A stretch of DNA of 64,000 bases from Albidovulum sediminicola (GCF_025751575.1 NZ_JAOWLA010000009.1:62001-126000), one strand, 5' to 3'; shown: positions 24,714 to 33,850, counted from the first letter of the stretch. Made by a program: numbers and translations. Notes: generated by a model not told the origin, from the letters alone.

Positions 24714-26024
24714 TCACACCCCTTCCGCGAGGATCGAGGGCTCACGCCGGGCGGCGCAGTCCATGCGTGGACAGATGCGGCAGGCGGGCCCAACCAACCG
24801 CTCCGCATCGGTTCGCGCGGTCGCGGCGGGCAGGACCAGCATGGCCGCCTCCGCGACCGTCGGGCCATCGAAGCCCTGCGGATGGCTGTATTCTCCGATC
24901 GCGAAAACCTCGAAGCGCTGGGGGATACGACCGGCGACCTCCATCACCGTGCGGATAGGGATACCCGGGCGTGCCAGCGCCTCGTAAAGTGGCCAGAGCG
25001 GGCAGGCCGCCCCATGGCGCGGCAACGCAAAGCCCGGTGCGGGCTTGCGAAAGACGAAGGCGCCCGCCGCGTCGCAGACAACCAGCCCGGCGGGGCGCAG
25101 GCCCTCCTCCGGCGGCAGGCTGGCCAGGCGCCGGAACACTGGGGCAAGGCCGGCGCCGAAGGTGCGGGCAAGGGCGGCGGGGTCCTGCCCATGGGCTTCG
25201 ACCGCGGCGCGGAAGGTCCTGAGCGGCATGGCGACCGCGTCCTCGCGATAGCGTTCAAGGTATTGCGTGGCCAGGCGCCGGGCGGGCATGGTCGCAAGCT
25301 CGCCCGCGCCTTGGAGCAGGCTCTCCGGCGCGGGCGCGGAGGCCCGTTCGAGCGCCGCGATGTGGTAGCCTTGAGCCGCCAGCCACGCCTCCACCTCCTC
25401 CTGCGGGGAGGAGGGGCCGGTCTCGGCCTCCTTGGCGACATCGAGATAGGCCACGAGCGCCGCCGCCGCCTCCGACAGGCGCAAGGAGTCGTTGCCAAGG
25501 TTGTGGTGGAACAGCGCCCGCCAACGCGGTTCGATATCTTCCGTCTCGGCCAGGATCGCAGCGGTCGACCGGACCGAGGTCACGGCCGAGAGGACCTCAT
25601 GCAGCGAGGCATAGAGATAGGGGTCATGCGCCATGCGTTCGGTCAGCGCCTCGACCGTGCGCTCCAATTCGCCCACGCGCCGCTGCCGGGCCGCCAGAAG
25701 CGCGGCCCAGCCGGGGAAACGCCCGGTGAATTCCTCGATCTGCTCGGTCTCCGGCGGAACCTCGCTGGGCGCGGCGCCCGCGGCCGCCTCCCTCAGGGCG
25801 TCGAAAAGCGCGCTTTCGCCGCCCTCGGCCAGCGCGGCCTCGTCCACCCCCAGCGCCACGGAAAGGCGCGTCAGAAGATCGGGGCCGACCCGGCGCCGGT
25901 TGTGTTCGATCAGGTTCAGATAGGCCGCAGAGATCCCCACGGCGCGCGCAAGGTCCGCCTGCCTCAACCCAGCCAGCGCCCGGCGTTCCCGGACCCGCGA
26001 CCCTGTCAGCGCACCGCGTGACAC
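24714..26024 (-). CDS. XRE/DUF2083 short-chain acyl-CoA-type transcriptional regulator
   Basis: A 436-residue regulator. Residues 8-62 are an XRE helix-turn-helix (LRQADLARAVGISAAYLNLIEHNRR). The rest is the IrrE/DUF2083 sensor region found in PrpC/RamB/ScfR-like regulators, ending in a Cys cluster (CRICPRMDC) that may bind a metal or cluster. Family members control propionate, acetate or glyoxylate-route genes in response to short-chain acyl-CoAs. It lies 66 bases upstream of the small gene and symporter-kinase on the same strand, which may report a common carbon-source signal. A TTG or GTG start further upstream is not excluded. Confidence 0.85.
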   Translation of the reverse strand: MSRGALTGSRVRERRALAGLRQADLARAVGISAAYLNLIEHNRRRVGPDLLTRLSVALGVDEAALAEGGESALFDALREAAAGAAPSEVPPETEQIEEFTGRFPGWAALLAARQRRVGELERTVEALTERMAHDPYLYASLHEVLSAVTSVRSTAAILAETEDIEPRWRALFHHNLGNDSLRLSEAAAALVAYLDVAKEAETGPSSPQEEVEAWLAAQGYHIAALERASAPAPESLLQGAGELATMPARRLATQYLERYREDAVAMPLRTFRAAVEAHGQDPAALARTFGAGLAPVFRRLASLPPEEGLRPAGLVVCDAAGAFVFRKPAPGFALPRHGAACPLWPLYEALARPGIPIRTVMEVAGRIPQRFEVFAIGEYSHPQGFDGPTVAEAAMLVLPAATARTDAERLVGPACRICPRMDCAARREPSILAEGV

Positions 26025-26106
26025 GCCTACACCCCTCCCCTGCGTACGAGCCGAAGATTAACAGGAATCCGTTGGAAAGGTAGGGGCTTGCGCGGCGATT
26101 TACGGC

Positions 26107-26280
26107 TCAGCAGCTTGGCGGCGCGACATCCGCGGTCCGCGCGATCTCCGCTACACCTCCCTCGCACTGGGTCAGTTCAACCTTGTCCCGGTTGCAGCCA
26201 GCGACCAGCGCCAGCGCCGTGACCGCCGCGAGGGCACAGGCCACGCGCGCCCGCTGCCCACGACCCGATTTCATGTCCAT
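26107..26280 (-). CDS. Small lipoprotein of unknown function
   Basis: A 57-residue predicted lipoprotein: a basic N-terminus, a hydrophobic stretch and the lipobox LVAGC, then a short mature part with two more Cys (TQCEGG and the C-terminal PPSC). ATG codons at 26280 and 26274 both fit; the first follows GAGGGGG. The mature peptide is only about 30 residues. No family recognised. Confidence 0.6.
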   Translation of the reverse strand: MDMKSGRGQRARVACALAAVTALALVAGCNRDKVELTQCEGGVAEIARTADVAPPSC

Positions 26281-26370
26281 GCCATCATCCCCCTCGGTAG
26301 ACCTGCCTAAGGCAGATAGAGCGCGATCCCGTCGCAAGAGCAATACTAAAGCCCAGGGCGCCGCCGGGAA

Positions 26371-26384
26371 TTGAGCGATATCAA
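26371..26384 (+). promoter_or_regulatory. Candidate FnrL (FNR/CRP-type) box
   Basis: TTGAG-CGAT-ATCAA matches TTGAT-N4-ATCAA at nine of ten positions, 54 bases before the glycine-zipper lipoprotein start. Motif evidence only. Confidence 0.4.
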
Positions 26385-26437
26385 TTCCGCCTCCCGACGG
26401 GCTGCTACCTTACGTTTTTCCGCGAAAGGAGATCGCA

Positions 26438-26713
26438 ATGAAACTCCCAAGCCTGGCGATCGCGACTGTCCTGCTGTTCACCCTGGCCGCCTGCGAAGAC
26501 TGGAACCGCCGCGACCGCATGATCGCGGGGGGCGTCGCGGGCGCGGCCATCGGCGGGCTGACGGCGGACGCGCTGAGCCACGATGACGACTGGATCGTGC
26601 TGGGCGTCCTTGCCGGGGCCGCCATCGGCACCCTTGTCGCACGCAACAACGCGACCGACGAATGCGCCTATGCGCGGGGCGATGGCAGATACGACGTCCG
26701 CCGCTGCCCCTGA
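26438..26713 (+). CDS. Glycine-zipper lipoprotein (OsmB/YMGG-like)
   Basis: A 91-residue lipoprotein: a signal peptide with lipobox LAAC, then a glycine-zipper segment (MIAGGVAGAAIGGLTADALS and a second GVLAGAAIGTLVA) and a short hydrophilic tail with two Cys. Such proteins insert in the outer membrane or its inner leaflet and are often stress-induced. AAAGGAG precedes the ATG. The FNR-like box upstream suggests redox control. Confidence 0.8.
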   Translation: MKLPSLAIATVLLFTLAACEDWNRRDRMIAGGVAGAAIGGLTADALSHDDDWIVLGVLAGAAIGTLVARNNATDECAYARGDGRYDVRRCP

Positions 26714-26745
26714 CGGATCTCCCGGCCGGGCGCGCGCGCGCCAAA

Positions 26746-26778
26746 GAAAAAAGGCGCGGGACGTCACCGCCCCGCGCC
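26746..26778 (-). terminator. Rho-independent terminator of the ABC binding-protein gene
   Basis: On the minus strand GGCGCGGG (26778-26771) pairs with CCCGCGCC (26760-26753), and a T run follows (26752-26746). It starts 24 bases after the binding-protein stop. Confidence 0.75.
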
Positions 26779-26801
26779 CTTGGTCTTGTCGCGCCAGCCC
26801 G

Positions 26802-27785
26802 TTACTGAAGCGCCTTGTCCGTGATCTGATGCGTCCAGGCCCCTTCCGGCGCCTTGGAGATCACCGGGTCGGAACCACCCGCCAGCAGCGTGGCGACCGT
26901 GCGCTCGTAATCGGCCGGATCAAGCGCGCCGTTCGAGCCAGCGGTCAGCTTCGCGACCTCGCCCATCATGCGTTTCTGATGTGCCTCGGTCTGTGCGCCG
27001 GTCTCGTCGTTGTCGAGCACGATCATCGCGGCGTCGTCGGGGTTTTCCTCGGCCCACTTCCAGCCCTTCATCGAGGCCCGGACGAAGCGCACCATCTTGT
27101 CCTCAAAGGCTGCGTCCTTGAGGTTGTCCTCAAGCACATAAAGCCCGTCCTCCATCGTGGCGACGCCCATGTCCTGGTATTTGAAGGTGACAAGGTCGTC
27201 CGCGCCAATGCCTGCGTCGATCACCTGCCAGTATTCGTTGTAGGTCATGGTCGAGATGCAGGCCGCCTGCTTTTGCAGCAGCGGATCGACGTTGAAGCCC
27301 TGCTTCAGAACCTCGACCCCGTCCGCGCCGCCCGTCGTGGGAATGCCAAGCTGGCTCATCCAGGACAGGAAGGGATATTCGTTGCCGAAGAACCAGACCC
27401 CCAGCGTCTTGCCCTTGAAATCCTCGGGGCTGGTGATCCCGGTTTCCTTAAGGCAGGTCAGCATCATGCCCGAGGACTTGAACGGCTGCGCGATATTGAC
27501 AAGCGGCAACCCCTTTTCCCGCGCCGCCAGCGCCGAGGGCATCCAGTCGATCATCACATCGGCCCCGCCGCCCGCGATGACCTGCGTGGGCGCGATGTCC
27601 GGCCCGCCGGGAAGGATGGTGACGTTCAGCCCCTCTTCGTCGTAAAAGCCCTTGTCCTTGGCGACATAGTACCCCGCGAACTGGGCTTGCGTGACCCATT
27701 TCAACTGCAGCGTCACGTCGTCGGCCGCCTGCGCCGCAGTGGCCATAAGCCCCGCCGCAAGAACCGAAACCGTCCATTTCATCAT
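26802..27785 (-). CDS. NMT1/THI5-like ABC transporter substrate-binding protein
   Basis: A 327-residue periplasmic protein with a signal peptide ending AAQAAD, then the NMT1/THI5-like fold: LKWVTQAQFAGYYVAKDKGFY, GLNVTILPGGP, GVWFFGNEYPF. This family binds thiamine-pyrimidine-like compounds, pyrimidines, riboflavin or sulfonates. Because its operon runs with dihydropyrimidinase and a carbamoyl amidohydrolase, a pyrimidine or hydantoin ligand is the best inference. It is the last gene of the transport operon, followed by a strong terminator. Two adjacent ATGs exist. Confidence 0.88.
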   Translation of the reverse strand: MMKWTVSVLAAGLMATAAQAADDVTLQLKWVTQAQFAGYYVAKDKGFYDEEGLNVTILPGGPDIAPTQVIAGGGADVMIDWMPSALAAREKGLPLVNIAQPFKSSGMMLTCLKETGITSPEDFKGKTLGVWFFGNEYPFLSWMSQLGIPTTGGADGVEVLKQGFNVDPLLQKQAACISTMTYNEYWQVIDAGIGADDLVTFKYQDMGVATMEDGLYVLEDNLKDAAFEDKMVRFVRASMKGWKWAEENPDDAAMIVLDNDETGAQTEAHQKRMMGEVAKLTAGSNGALDPADYERTVATLLAGGSDPVISKAPEGAWTHQITDKALQ

Positions 27786-27802
27786 TGCCTTGCTCCCTGT
27801 TG

Positions 27803-28654
27803 TCAGCTCCGCGCACGCTGCGACGGATGCCAGAAGGTGACGCCTTTCTCGATCAGCGCCACAAGCCCGTAGAATGCCGAACCGGCAAGGGCCGCCACGG
27901 CAATCTCAGCCCAAACCATGTCCAGCGCAAGCTGTCCCACGGCGGTCGAGATCCGAAACCCCATCCCCTTGATGGGAGAGCCGAAAAATTCCGCAACGAT
28001 CGCACCGATAAGCGCCAGCGTCGTCGCGATTTTCAGCCCGTTGAAGATGAACGGCATGGCGGCCGGCAGGCGAAGCTTCATCAGCGTCTGCCAGTAGCTG
28101 GCCGAATAGGTCGCCATCAGGTCCCGCTGCATCCGCTCGGTCGCGGCCAGCCCCGCGACGGTATTCACCAGCACCGGGAAGAAGACCATGACGACGACGA
28201 CGGCCGCCTTGGACTGCCAGTCGAAGCCGAACCACATCACCAGGATCGGCGCGATCCCCACGATCGGCAGCGCTGCCACGAAATTTCCGACCGGCAGCAG
28301 CCCCCGTTGCAGGAAGGGCGAGCGGTCGATGGCGATCGCGGTAAGGACCGCGGTCCCGCAACCCATGACATAGCCCGACAGCCCTCCCTTCAGGATCGTC
28401 TGCACGAAATCCTGCCACAGCACCGGAACCGACCCGGTGATCGTCCCCCAGATGACCGAGGGCGCGGGCAGGATGACGCCGGGCACATCGAGCCCTCGGA
28501 CAGCACCCTCCCACAGGACCAGGAGCGTCACGCCAAACAGCGCTGGGATCGCCAACCGCCCGGCGCCAGTGCGCGCGAAGGGCTGGTGCGAGGCCCAGAC
28601 ATTGAAGGCCCAAGCCGACAGCCAGAAAAGGATTGCACCCGCCAGCCAGATCAT
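27803..28654 (-). CDS. ABC transporter permease (SsuC/ThiX-like), downstream copy
   Basis: A 283-residue inner-membrane permease with six to seven helices and the EAA-type loop (YSASYWQTLMKLRLPAAMPFIFNGLKI). The start overlaps the other permease stop as ATGA. It ends 18 bases before the binding-protein gene. The pair probably forms a heterodimeric channel for the same solute. Confidence 0.9.
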   Translation of the reverse strand: MIWLAGAILFWLSAWAFNVWASHQPFARTGAGRLAIPALFGVTLLVLWEGAVRGLDVPGVILPAPSVIWGTITGSVPVLWQDFVQTILKGGLSGYVMGCGTAVLTAIAIDRSPFLQRGLLPVGNFVAALPIVGIAPILVMWFGFDWQSKAAVVVVMVFFPVLVNTVAGLAATERMQRDLMATYSASYWQTLMKLRLPAAMPFIFNGLKIATTLALIGAIVAEFFGSPIKGMGFRISTAVGQLALDMVWAEIAVAALAGSAFYGLVALIEKGVTFWHPSQRARS

Positions 28655-29514
28655 CGCGCCATCCCCATCCGCTTCAGCGCCGCCCGCTCGATCACGCCGA
28701 TGACGATCACGAGCCCCGCGGCCAGGATCGCCGCTGTGAAAAGCGCGGCCCAGATCTGGATCGTCTGACCGTAGTAGCTGCCCGACAAGAGCCGCGCGCC
28801 CAGGCCCGCGGTCGCCCCCGCCGGCAGTTCCCCCACGATCGCCCCCACCAGCGAGGCCGCCATGGACACCTTCAGCGAGGCGAACAGATAGGGCATCGAG
28901 GCCGGCAGCCGCAGCTTCCAGAACGTCGCCCAGCGCCCCGCGTTGTAGGTTCTCAGCAGATCGAGCTGCATCCCGTCCGGGCTTCTGAGCCCCTTCACCA
29001 TGCCGACCACGACCGGGAAGAACGACAGATAGGCCGAAATCACCGCCTTCGGCAAAAGCCCGGTGATCCCGACCGAGGCCAGAACCACGATCACCATCGG
29101 CGCAATCGCCAGGATCGGGATCGTCTGGCTGGCGATGGCCCAGGGCATGACCGACATGTCCATGGCCCGGTTGTGGACGATCCCCACCGCCAGAAGGATG
29201 CCAAGCCCGGTGCCGATCCCGAAGCCCACCAGCGTCGCCGACAGCGTCACCCACCCATGATAGACAAGGCTCCGCTTGGAGGTCACCTTCTGACCGAACA
29301 GCCCCTGCCAAAGCCCCAGGGCCACCTGGTGCGGCGCCGGCAGCACGGGCCGCTCCTGCACCATCGTGTCGGCCAGAACCTCGGCGAAGGACACCTCCAG
29401 CTCCGCCCGCGCGGCCTGGTCGTAGGTCCAGACGGAGTTCATCTTGACCGCCGCCCCGTACCACAGCACGACGATCGCCAGAAGCACGGCGAAGACCGGC
29501 AGCACGAACCTCAT
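28651..29514 (-). CDS. ABC transporter permease (SsuC/ThiX-like), upstream copy
   Basis: A 287-residue permease of the same family as its neighbour, with an extended periplasmic segment after the first helix (about residues 25-75). The EAA loop YNAGRWATFWKLRLPASMPYLFASLKV is clear. The ATG at 29514 is used because it precedes the first helix; an upstream TTG would add a charged stretch. A 129-base spacer with a long G run separates it from the ATPase gene, so an internal promoter is possible. Confidence 0.88.
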   Translation of the reverse strand: MRFVLPVFAVLLAIVVLWYGAAVKMNSVWTYDQAARAELEVSFAEVLADTMVQERPVLPAPHQVALGLWQGLFGQKVTSKRSLVYHGWVTLSATLVGFGIGTGLGILLAVGIVHNRAMDMSVMPWAIASQTIPILAIAPMVIVVLASVGITGLLPKAVISAYLSFFPVVVGMVKGLRSPDGMQLDLLRTYNAGRWATFWKLRLPASMPYLFASLKVSMAASLVGAIVGELPAGATAGLGARLLSGSYYGQTIQIWAALFTAAILAAGLVIVIGVIERAALKRMGMAR

Positions 29515-29643
29515 GCGCCGCCCCCCTTCTTCTTTTTCCAAATATCCTCGGGGGGGGCCGCCGGCGCTGCCGGTGGCCGGGGGGCAGACAGCCCCCCGCG
29601 CCCTGCCGTAAGCCGGGACCGGCGCAGGTCGCCTTTGCGGATC

Positions 29644-30444
29644 TCAGGCCTCATCGCCGTGCCCCGCCCTCAGGCCCTCGCGCACGCGGTGGGCGATCTC
29701 GATGAACTCCTTCGAATCCCGGATGTCGAGCGGCCTCTCCCGCGGCAGGGTGCTTTCGATCACATCGGTAATCCGCCCCGGCCTGGGGCTCATCACCACG
29801 ATCTTCGTCGACAGATAGACGGCCTCGGGGATCGAGTGGGTCACGAAGCCGATGGTCTTTTCCGTCCGCGCCCAGAGCTTCAGGAGTTCCTCGTTCAGCC
29901 GGTCGCGCACGATCTCATCCAGCGCGCCGAAGGGTTCGTCCATCAGCAGGATATCTGCATCGAAAGCCAGCGCCCGCGCGATCGACGCGCGCTGCTGCAT
30001 GCCGCCCGACAACTGCCAGGGGAACTTCTTTCCGAAGCCGTCCAGATCGACCAGCGACAGCACATTTCGAACACGCGTCTCCTGATCGGCCCTGGAATAG
30101 CCCATGATTTCCAGCGGAAGTTTCACATTCCCCGCAATCGTGCGCCAAGGGTAAAGCCCCGCCGCCTGGAACACATAACCGTAGGCGCGCGCCCGGCGGG
30201 CCGCATCGGGCGCCATCCCGTTGACCGTCAGCGTTCCCTCGGTCGGGTGTTCCAGCGCCGCGATGCACCGCAGGAACGTGGTCTTGCCGCAACCCGAGGG
30301 GCCGATGAAGCTGACGAACTCCCCCTTGCCGATCGTCAGGTCCACATCCTTCAGCGCATGGACCGGGCCGTCGCCCGTCTGGAACGTCAGCCCCAGGCCC
30401 TTCGCCTCGATCACCGGCGCGCTCTGGCCGATCGAATCCCTCAC
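29644..30444 (-). CDS. ABC transporter ATP-binding protein (SsuB/ThiZ-like)
   Basis: A 266-residue ATPase that powers the permease pair. Walker A GPSGCGKT, Q-loop VFQAAG, signature LSGGMQQR, Walker B ILLMDEP and the switch His in FVTHSIPEAV are intact. The GTG at 30444 is chosen because AAGGA lies about eight bases upstream and the frame further up overlaps the divergent cupin promoter region. First gene of the transport operon; it is divergent from the cupin gene with 74 bases between starts. Confidence 0.93.
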   Translation of the reverse strand: MRDSIGQSAPVIEAKGLGLTFQTGDGPVHALKDVDLTIGKGEFVSFIGPSGCGKTTFLRCIAALEHPTEGTLTVNGMAPDAARRARAYGYVFQAAGLYPWRTIAGNVKLPLEIMGYSRADQETRVRNVLSLVDLDGFGKKFPWQLSGGMQQRASIARALAFDADILLMDEPFGALDEIVRDRLNEELLKLWARTEKTIGFVTHSIPEAVYLSTKIVVMSPRPGRITDVIESTLPRERPLDIRDSKEFIEIAHRVREGLRAGHGDEA

Positions 30445-30518
30445 GCTCGCATTCCTTCCCGTTTCCCCGCCTGCCACGCTTTGTGGTACCATCCTTGCGA
30501 CAGTGCAGGAGTATTCCC

Positions 30519-30914
30519 ATGACCGAGTGCCGCAAGATCCGGCCGGCCGATCGCTACGCCGGCAAGCAAGGCTTCACCTATGACGCAGGGATCGCCCGCG
30601 AAAGCGTCGGCGCCAACGCGATCTGCATGCATCTTCTGACCATCCCGCCCGGCGGCCGGGCCAGCGCCCACAAGCACGCCACCCACGAAACCGCGATCTA
30701 TCAGATCGCGGGCCGCTCGGTCATGTATTGGGGCGACCGGCTCCAGCACCGGATGGAGGCCGAGGCCGGCGACCTGATCTACATCCCCGCCGACATGCCG
30801 CACCTGCCCTTCAACCCGGGGCCGGAACCCTGCACCGCCGTCATCGCCCGCACCGATCCGAACGAACAGGAAAGCGTCGTGCTTCTGCCCGAACTCGAAG
30901 CACTGGTGCCCTGA
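30519..30914 (+). CDS. Cupin-domain protein
   Basis: A 131-residue single-domain cupin. Metal ligands appear as HKHATHE (first cupin motif) and the second-motif PADMPHLPFN. Other features are YQIAGRSVMYWGD between the motifs and a hydrophobic C-terminus. Cupins of this size act as small isomerases, dioxygenases or binding proteins. Its place between the transporter and dihydropyrimidinase genes suggests a role with the same substrate, but the reaction is unknown. GCAGGAG lies eight bases before the ATG. Confidence 0.85.
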   Translation: MTECRKIRPADRYAGKQGFTYDAGIARESVGANAICMHLLTIPPGGRASAHKHATHETAIYQIAGRSVMYWGDRLQHRMEAEAGDLIYIPADMPHLPFNPGPEPCTAVIARTDPNEQESVVLLPELEALVP

Positions 30915-30958
30915 CCGCGGCGCCCGGCGGCGGGGCGCGCCATGTCGGAAGCGACCCA

Positions 30959-32416
30959 TCACACCCCGCTCGCCGGAATGCCGCTACGTTCGACCGGCCG
31001 CGGAGAGGTCAGTTCCTTCCATGACGACAGCGCCCGGTTGACCGGGTTTCCGGCCTCGCGACGCACGAATTCGCCATGGCCCTCACGGGTCTCGACCTTG
31101 CCGTCATTAACCGCCACCATCCCGCGCGTCAGCGTGTAGCGGGGCAGGCCCTTGACCTCATGCCCCTCGAAGACGTTGTAGTCGATCGCCGATTGCTGCG
31201 TGCTCGCCGAGATCACCTTCGTGCGTTCCGGGTCCCAGACCACCAGATCCGCGTCCGCGCCCACAAGGACCGCGCCTTTCCTGGGATAGCAGTTCAGGAT
31301 CTTGGCGATGTTGGTCGAGGTCACGGCCACGAACTCATTGGGCGTCAGCCGCCCGGTGTTGACGCCATGCGTCCAGAGCATCGGCATCCGGTCCTCTAGC
31401 CCGCCGGTTCCATTCGGGATCTTGGTGAAATCGCCGAGGCCGAAGCGCTTCTGATCGGTCGTGAACGCGCAGTGGTCCGTCGCCACCACCGACAGCGAGC
31501 CCGACTGCAACCCGGCCCAAAGACTGTCCTGATGCTTCTTGTTGCGGAAGGGCGGCGACATCACCCGGCGCGCGGCGTGGTCCCAGTCCTTGTTGAAATA
31601 CTCGGACTCATCCAGCGTCAGATGCTGGATCAGCGGCTCGCCCCAGACCCGCTTGCCCTGCATCCGCGCCCGCCGGATCGCCTCATGCGCATCCTCGCAA
31701 GAGGTGTGGACGACATAAAGCGGCACGCCGGCCATGTCGGCGATCATGATCGCACGGTTGGTGGCCTCCCCCTCGACCTGCGGGGGGCGGGAATAGGCAT
31801 GGGCTTCCGGCCCGGCATTGCCCTCGCGCAGAAGCTTCGCCGAAAGCTCGGCCACGACGTCGCCGTTTTCCGCGTGCACCAGCGCGATACCGCCCAGTTC
31901 CGCCAGTCGGCGGAACGAGGCGTACATCTCGTCGTCGTTGACCATGAGCGCGCCCTTGTAGGCCATGAAATGCTTGAAGGTGGTGATGCCTTCCTTGTCG
32001 ACCACCGTCTTCATCTCGTCAAAGACCTGCTCGCCCCACCAGGTCACCGCCATATGGTAGGAATAGTCGCAATTCGCCCGGCCCGACTTGTTGTGCCACA
32101 TCTGCTTGGCGTCCAGCAGCCCCTGACCAGGGCTGGGCAGCACGAAGTCCACCACCATCGTCGTCCCGCCCGCCAGCGCCGCGCGCGTGCCGCTTTCGAA
32201 ATCGTCCGAGGAATAGGTGCCCATGAAGGGCATCTCCAGGTGCGTATGCGGGTCGATCCCCCCCGGCATGACGTAGCAGCCGGTGGCGTCCAGAACCTTG
32301 TCACCTTTCAGGTTCTCGCCGATCTGGGTGATCTTGCCGCCCTCGACCAGCACATCCGCCTTGTAGGTCAGATCGGCGGTGACGATGGTGCCGTTCTTGA
32401 TGACTGTGGTCGCCAT
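30959..32416 (-). CDS. hydA: Dihydropyrimidinase
   Basis: Opens the ring of dihydrouracil, dihydrothymine or hydantoins to N-carbamoyl amino acids; 485 residues, normal length. The binuclear zinc site is complete: H57 and H59 (DPHTHLE), the carboxylated K154 (FMAYKG), H181 (LVHAENG), H237 (VVHTSC) and D314 (ATDHCAF). It sits in a cluster with a carbamoyl amidohydrolase and a transporter; the ring-reducing enzyme that would feed it is not in the window. It is about 90 bases downstream of the amidohydrolase gene and probably cotranscribed. Confidence 0.95.
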   Translation of the reverse strand: MATTVIKNGTIVTADLTYKADVLVEGGKITQIGENLKGDKVLDATGCYVMPGGIDPHTHLEMPFMGTYSSDDFESGTRAALAGGTTMVVDFVLPSPGQGLLDAKQMWHNKSGRANCDYSYHMAVTWWGEQVFDEMKTVVDKEGITTFKHFMAYKGALMVNDDEMYASFRRLAELGGIALVHAENGDVVAELSAKLLREGNAGPEAHAYSRPPQVEGEATNRAIMIADMAGVPLYVVHTSCEDAHEAIRRARMQGKRVWGEPLIQHLTLDESEYFNKDWDHAARRVMSPPFRNKKHQDSLWAGLQSGSLSVVATDHCAFTTDQKRFGLGDFTKIPNGTGGLEDRMPMLWTHGVNTGRLTPNEFVAVTSTNIAKILNCYPRKGAVLVGADADLVVWDPERTKVISASTQQSAIDYNVFEGHEVKGLPRYTLTRGMVAVNDGKVETREGHGEFVRREAGNPVNRALSSWKELTSPRPVERSGIPASGV

Positions 32417-32506
32417 GTTTCACTCCCTGTCCGGAAAGCGGCGTGCCGCTCCATCTTCTTTTCAAAAATATCCCGGGGGTCCGGGGGCAGAGCCCCCGGC
32501 CTCGCC

Positions 32507-33757
32507 TCACCTCACGACCTCCGCGGTCTCCAGAACCGCGTGCAACAGCACATCCGCCCCCGCCGCCGCCCATTCCGGGCTGATCTCCTCGGCCTCGTTG
32601 TGGCTCAGGCCATCCACGCAGGGGCACATGATCATCGCGGTCGGCGCGACGTCGTTGATCCAGCAGGCGTCATGACCGGCGCCGGAGACGATATCCATAT
32701 GGCTGTAGCCAAGCCGCTCGGCCGCGTTGCGCACGGCCTTCACGCAGCCCTCATTGAAGGCGGGGGGATCGAACTGGCCAACGATCTTGGCCTCGAACCC
32801 CACGCCGATATCGGCGCAGAGCTTCGGCGCGCGCTCCATCAACTCCTCGACCATGGCGTTCAGCTTGGGCAGGATGTGGGTCCGCATGTCGACAGTGAAG
32901 ACGACCTTGCCGGGGATGATGTTGCGGCTGTTGGGATAGACATCGATATGGCCGATCGCGCCCACCGCGTTCGGCTGGTTCTTCATCGCGATCTCGTGGA
33001 CGAGTTCGGTCACCAGCGCGAGACCCCGGCCCGCATTCTTGCGCATATGCATCGGCGTCGATCCGGTGTGGCTTTCCTTGCCCGTGACCGTGCATTCGAT
33101 CCAGCGCAGGCCCTGCCCGTGGGTGACGACGCCGATGTCCTTGCCCTCGGCCTCCAGGATCGGACCTTGTTCGATGTGCAACTCGAACAGCGCATGGATC
33201 TTGCGGGCGCCGACGGCCTCGTCGCCGACCCAGCCGATGCGCTTCAGTTCGTCGCCGAAGGTCTTGCCGTCGTGATCGACGCGCTCATAGGCCCAGTCTT
33301 GCGTGTGCTTGCCCGCGAACACGCCAGAGGCGAGCATGGCGGGGGCGAAGCGCGTGCCCTCCTCGTTCGTCCAGTTGACGACGACGATCGGGTGCTTGGT
33401 CCGGATGCCCAGGTCGTTCATCGTCCGCACCGCTTCCAGCGCGCCCAGGACCCCCAGAACGCCGTCGTATTTCCCGCCCGTGGGTTGGGTGTCGAGGTGC
33501 GATCCCATGTAGACCGGAAGCGCCTCCGGGTCCTCGCCCGCACGGGTCGCGAACATGTTGCCCATGGCATCGACACCCATGGTCATGCCGGCGCCCTCGC
33601 ACCATTTCTGGAACAGGTGGCGGCCTTCGCTGTCGGCATCGGTCAGGGTCTGGCGGTTGTTGCCGCCCGCGATGCCGGGGCCGATCTTGGCCATCTCCAT
33701 CAGGCTGTCCCACAGCCGCGCGGAATCGATGCGGAGGTTTTCTCCGGGTGCTGCCAT
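32507..33757 (-). CDS. Zn-dependent N-carbamoyl amino-acid hydrolase (beta-ureidopropionase type)
   Basis: A 416-residue M20-family amidohydrolase of the allantoate/hydantoin carbamoylase branch. Metal ligands are visible in GSHLDTQPTGGKYDG (His, Asp), NEEGTRF (Glu) and the C-terminal LSHNEAE (His). The dimerisation lid carries ESHTGSTPMHMRKNAGRG. It would release ammonia and CO2 from N-carbamoyl-beta-alanine or a related ureido acid, the step after dihydropyrimidinase. The ATG at 33757 follows GGGAGAT. Two RutR-like operators lie directly upstream, so it is probably the first gene of a repressed operon with dihydropyrimidinase. Confidence 0.92.
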   Translation of the reverse strand: MAAPGENLRIDSARLWDSLMEMAKIGPGIAGGNNRQTLTDADSEGRHLFQKWCEGAGMTMGVDAMGNMFATRAGEDPEALPVYMGSHLDTQPTGGKYDGVLGVLGALEAVRTMNDLGIRTKHPIVVVNWTNEEGTRFAPAMLASGVFAGKHTQDWAYERVDHDGKTFGDELKRIGWVGDEAVGARKIHALFELHIEQGPILEAEGKDIGVVTHGQGLRWIECTVTGKESHTGSTPMHMRKNAGRGLALVTELVHEIAMKNQPNAVGAIGHIDVYPNSRNIIPGKVVFTVDMRTHILPKLNAMVEELMERAPKLCADIGVGFEAKIVGQFDPPAFNEGCVKAVRNAAERLGYSHMDIVSGAGHDACWINDVAPTAMIMCPCVDGLSHNEAEEISPEWAAAGADVLLHAVLETAEVVR

Positions 33758-33816
33758 AGCTATCTCCCTTGGCCGCCCTGCCGGGGTCTTGATGCCCCTT
33801 GCGGCGACTCGCTTCC

Positions 33817-33830
33817 TGACCATATGGTCA
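33817..33830. promoter_or_regulatory. RutR-type operator 1
   Basis: TGACCATATGGTCA is a perfect 14-base palindrome and matches the E. coli RutR consensus TTGACCA-N2-TGGTCAA except for the outer left base. It lies 60 bases before the carbamoyl amidohydrolase start. Confidence 0.75.
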
Positions 33831-33850
33831 AGGTTGAGACCACCACAACC

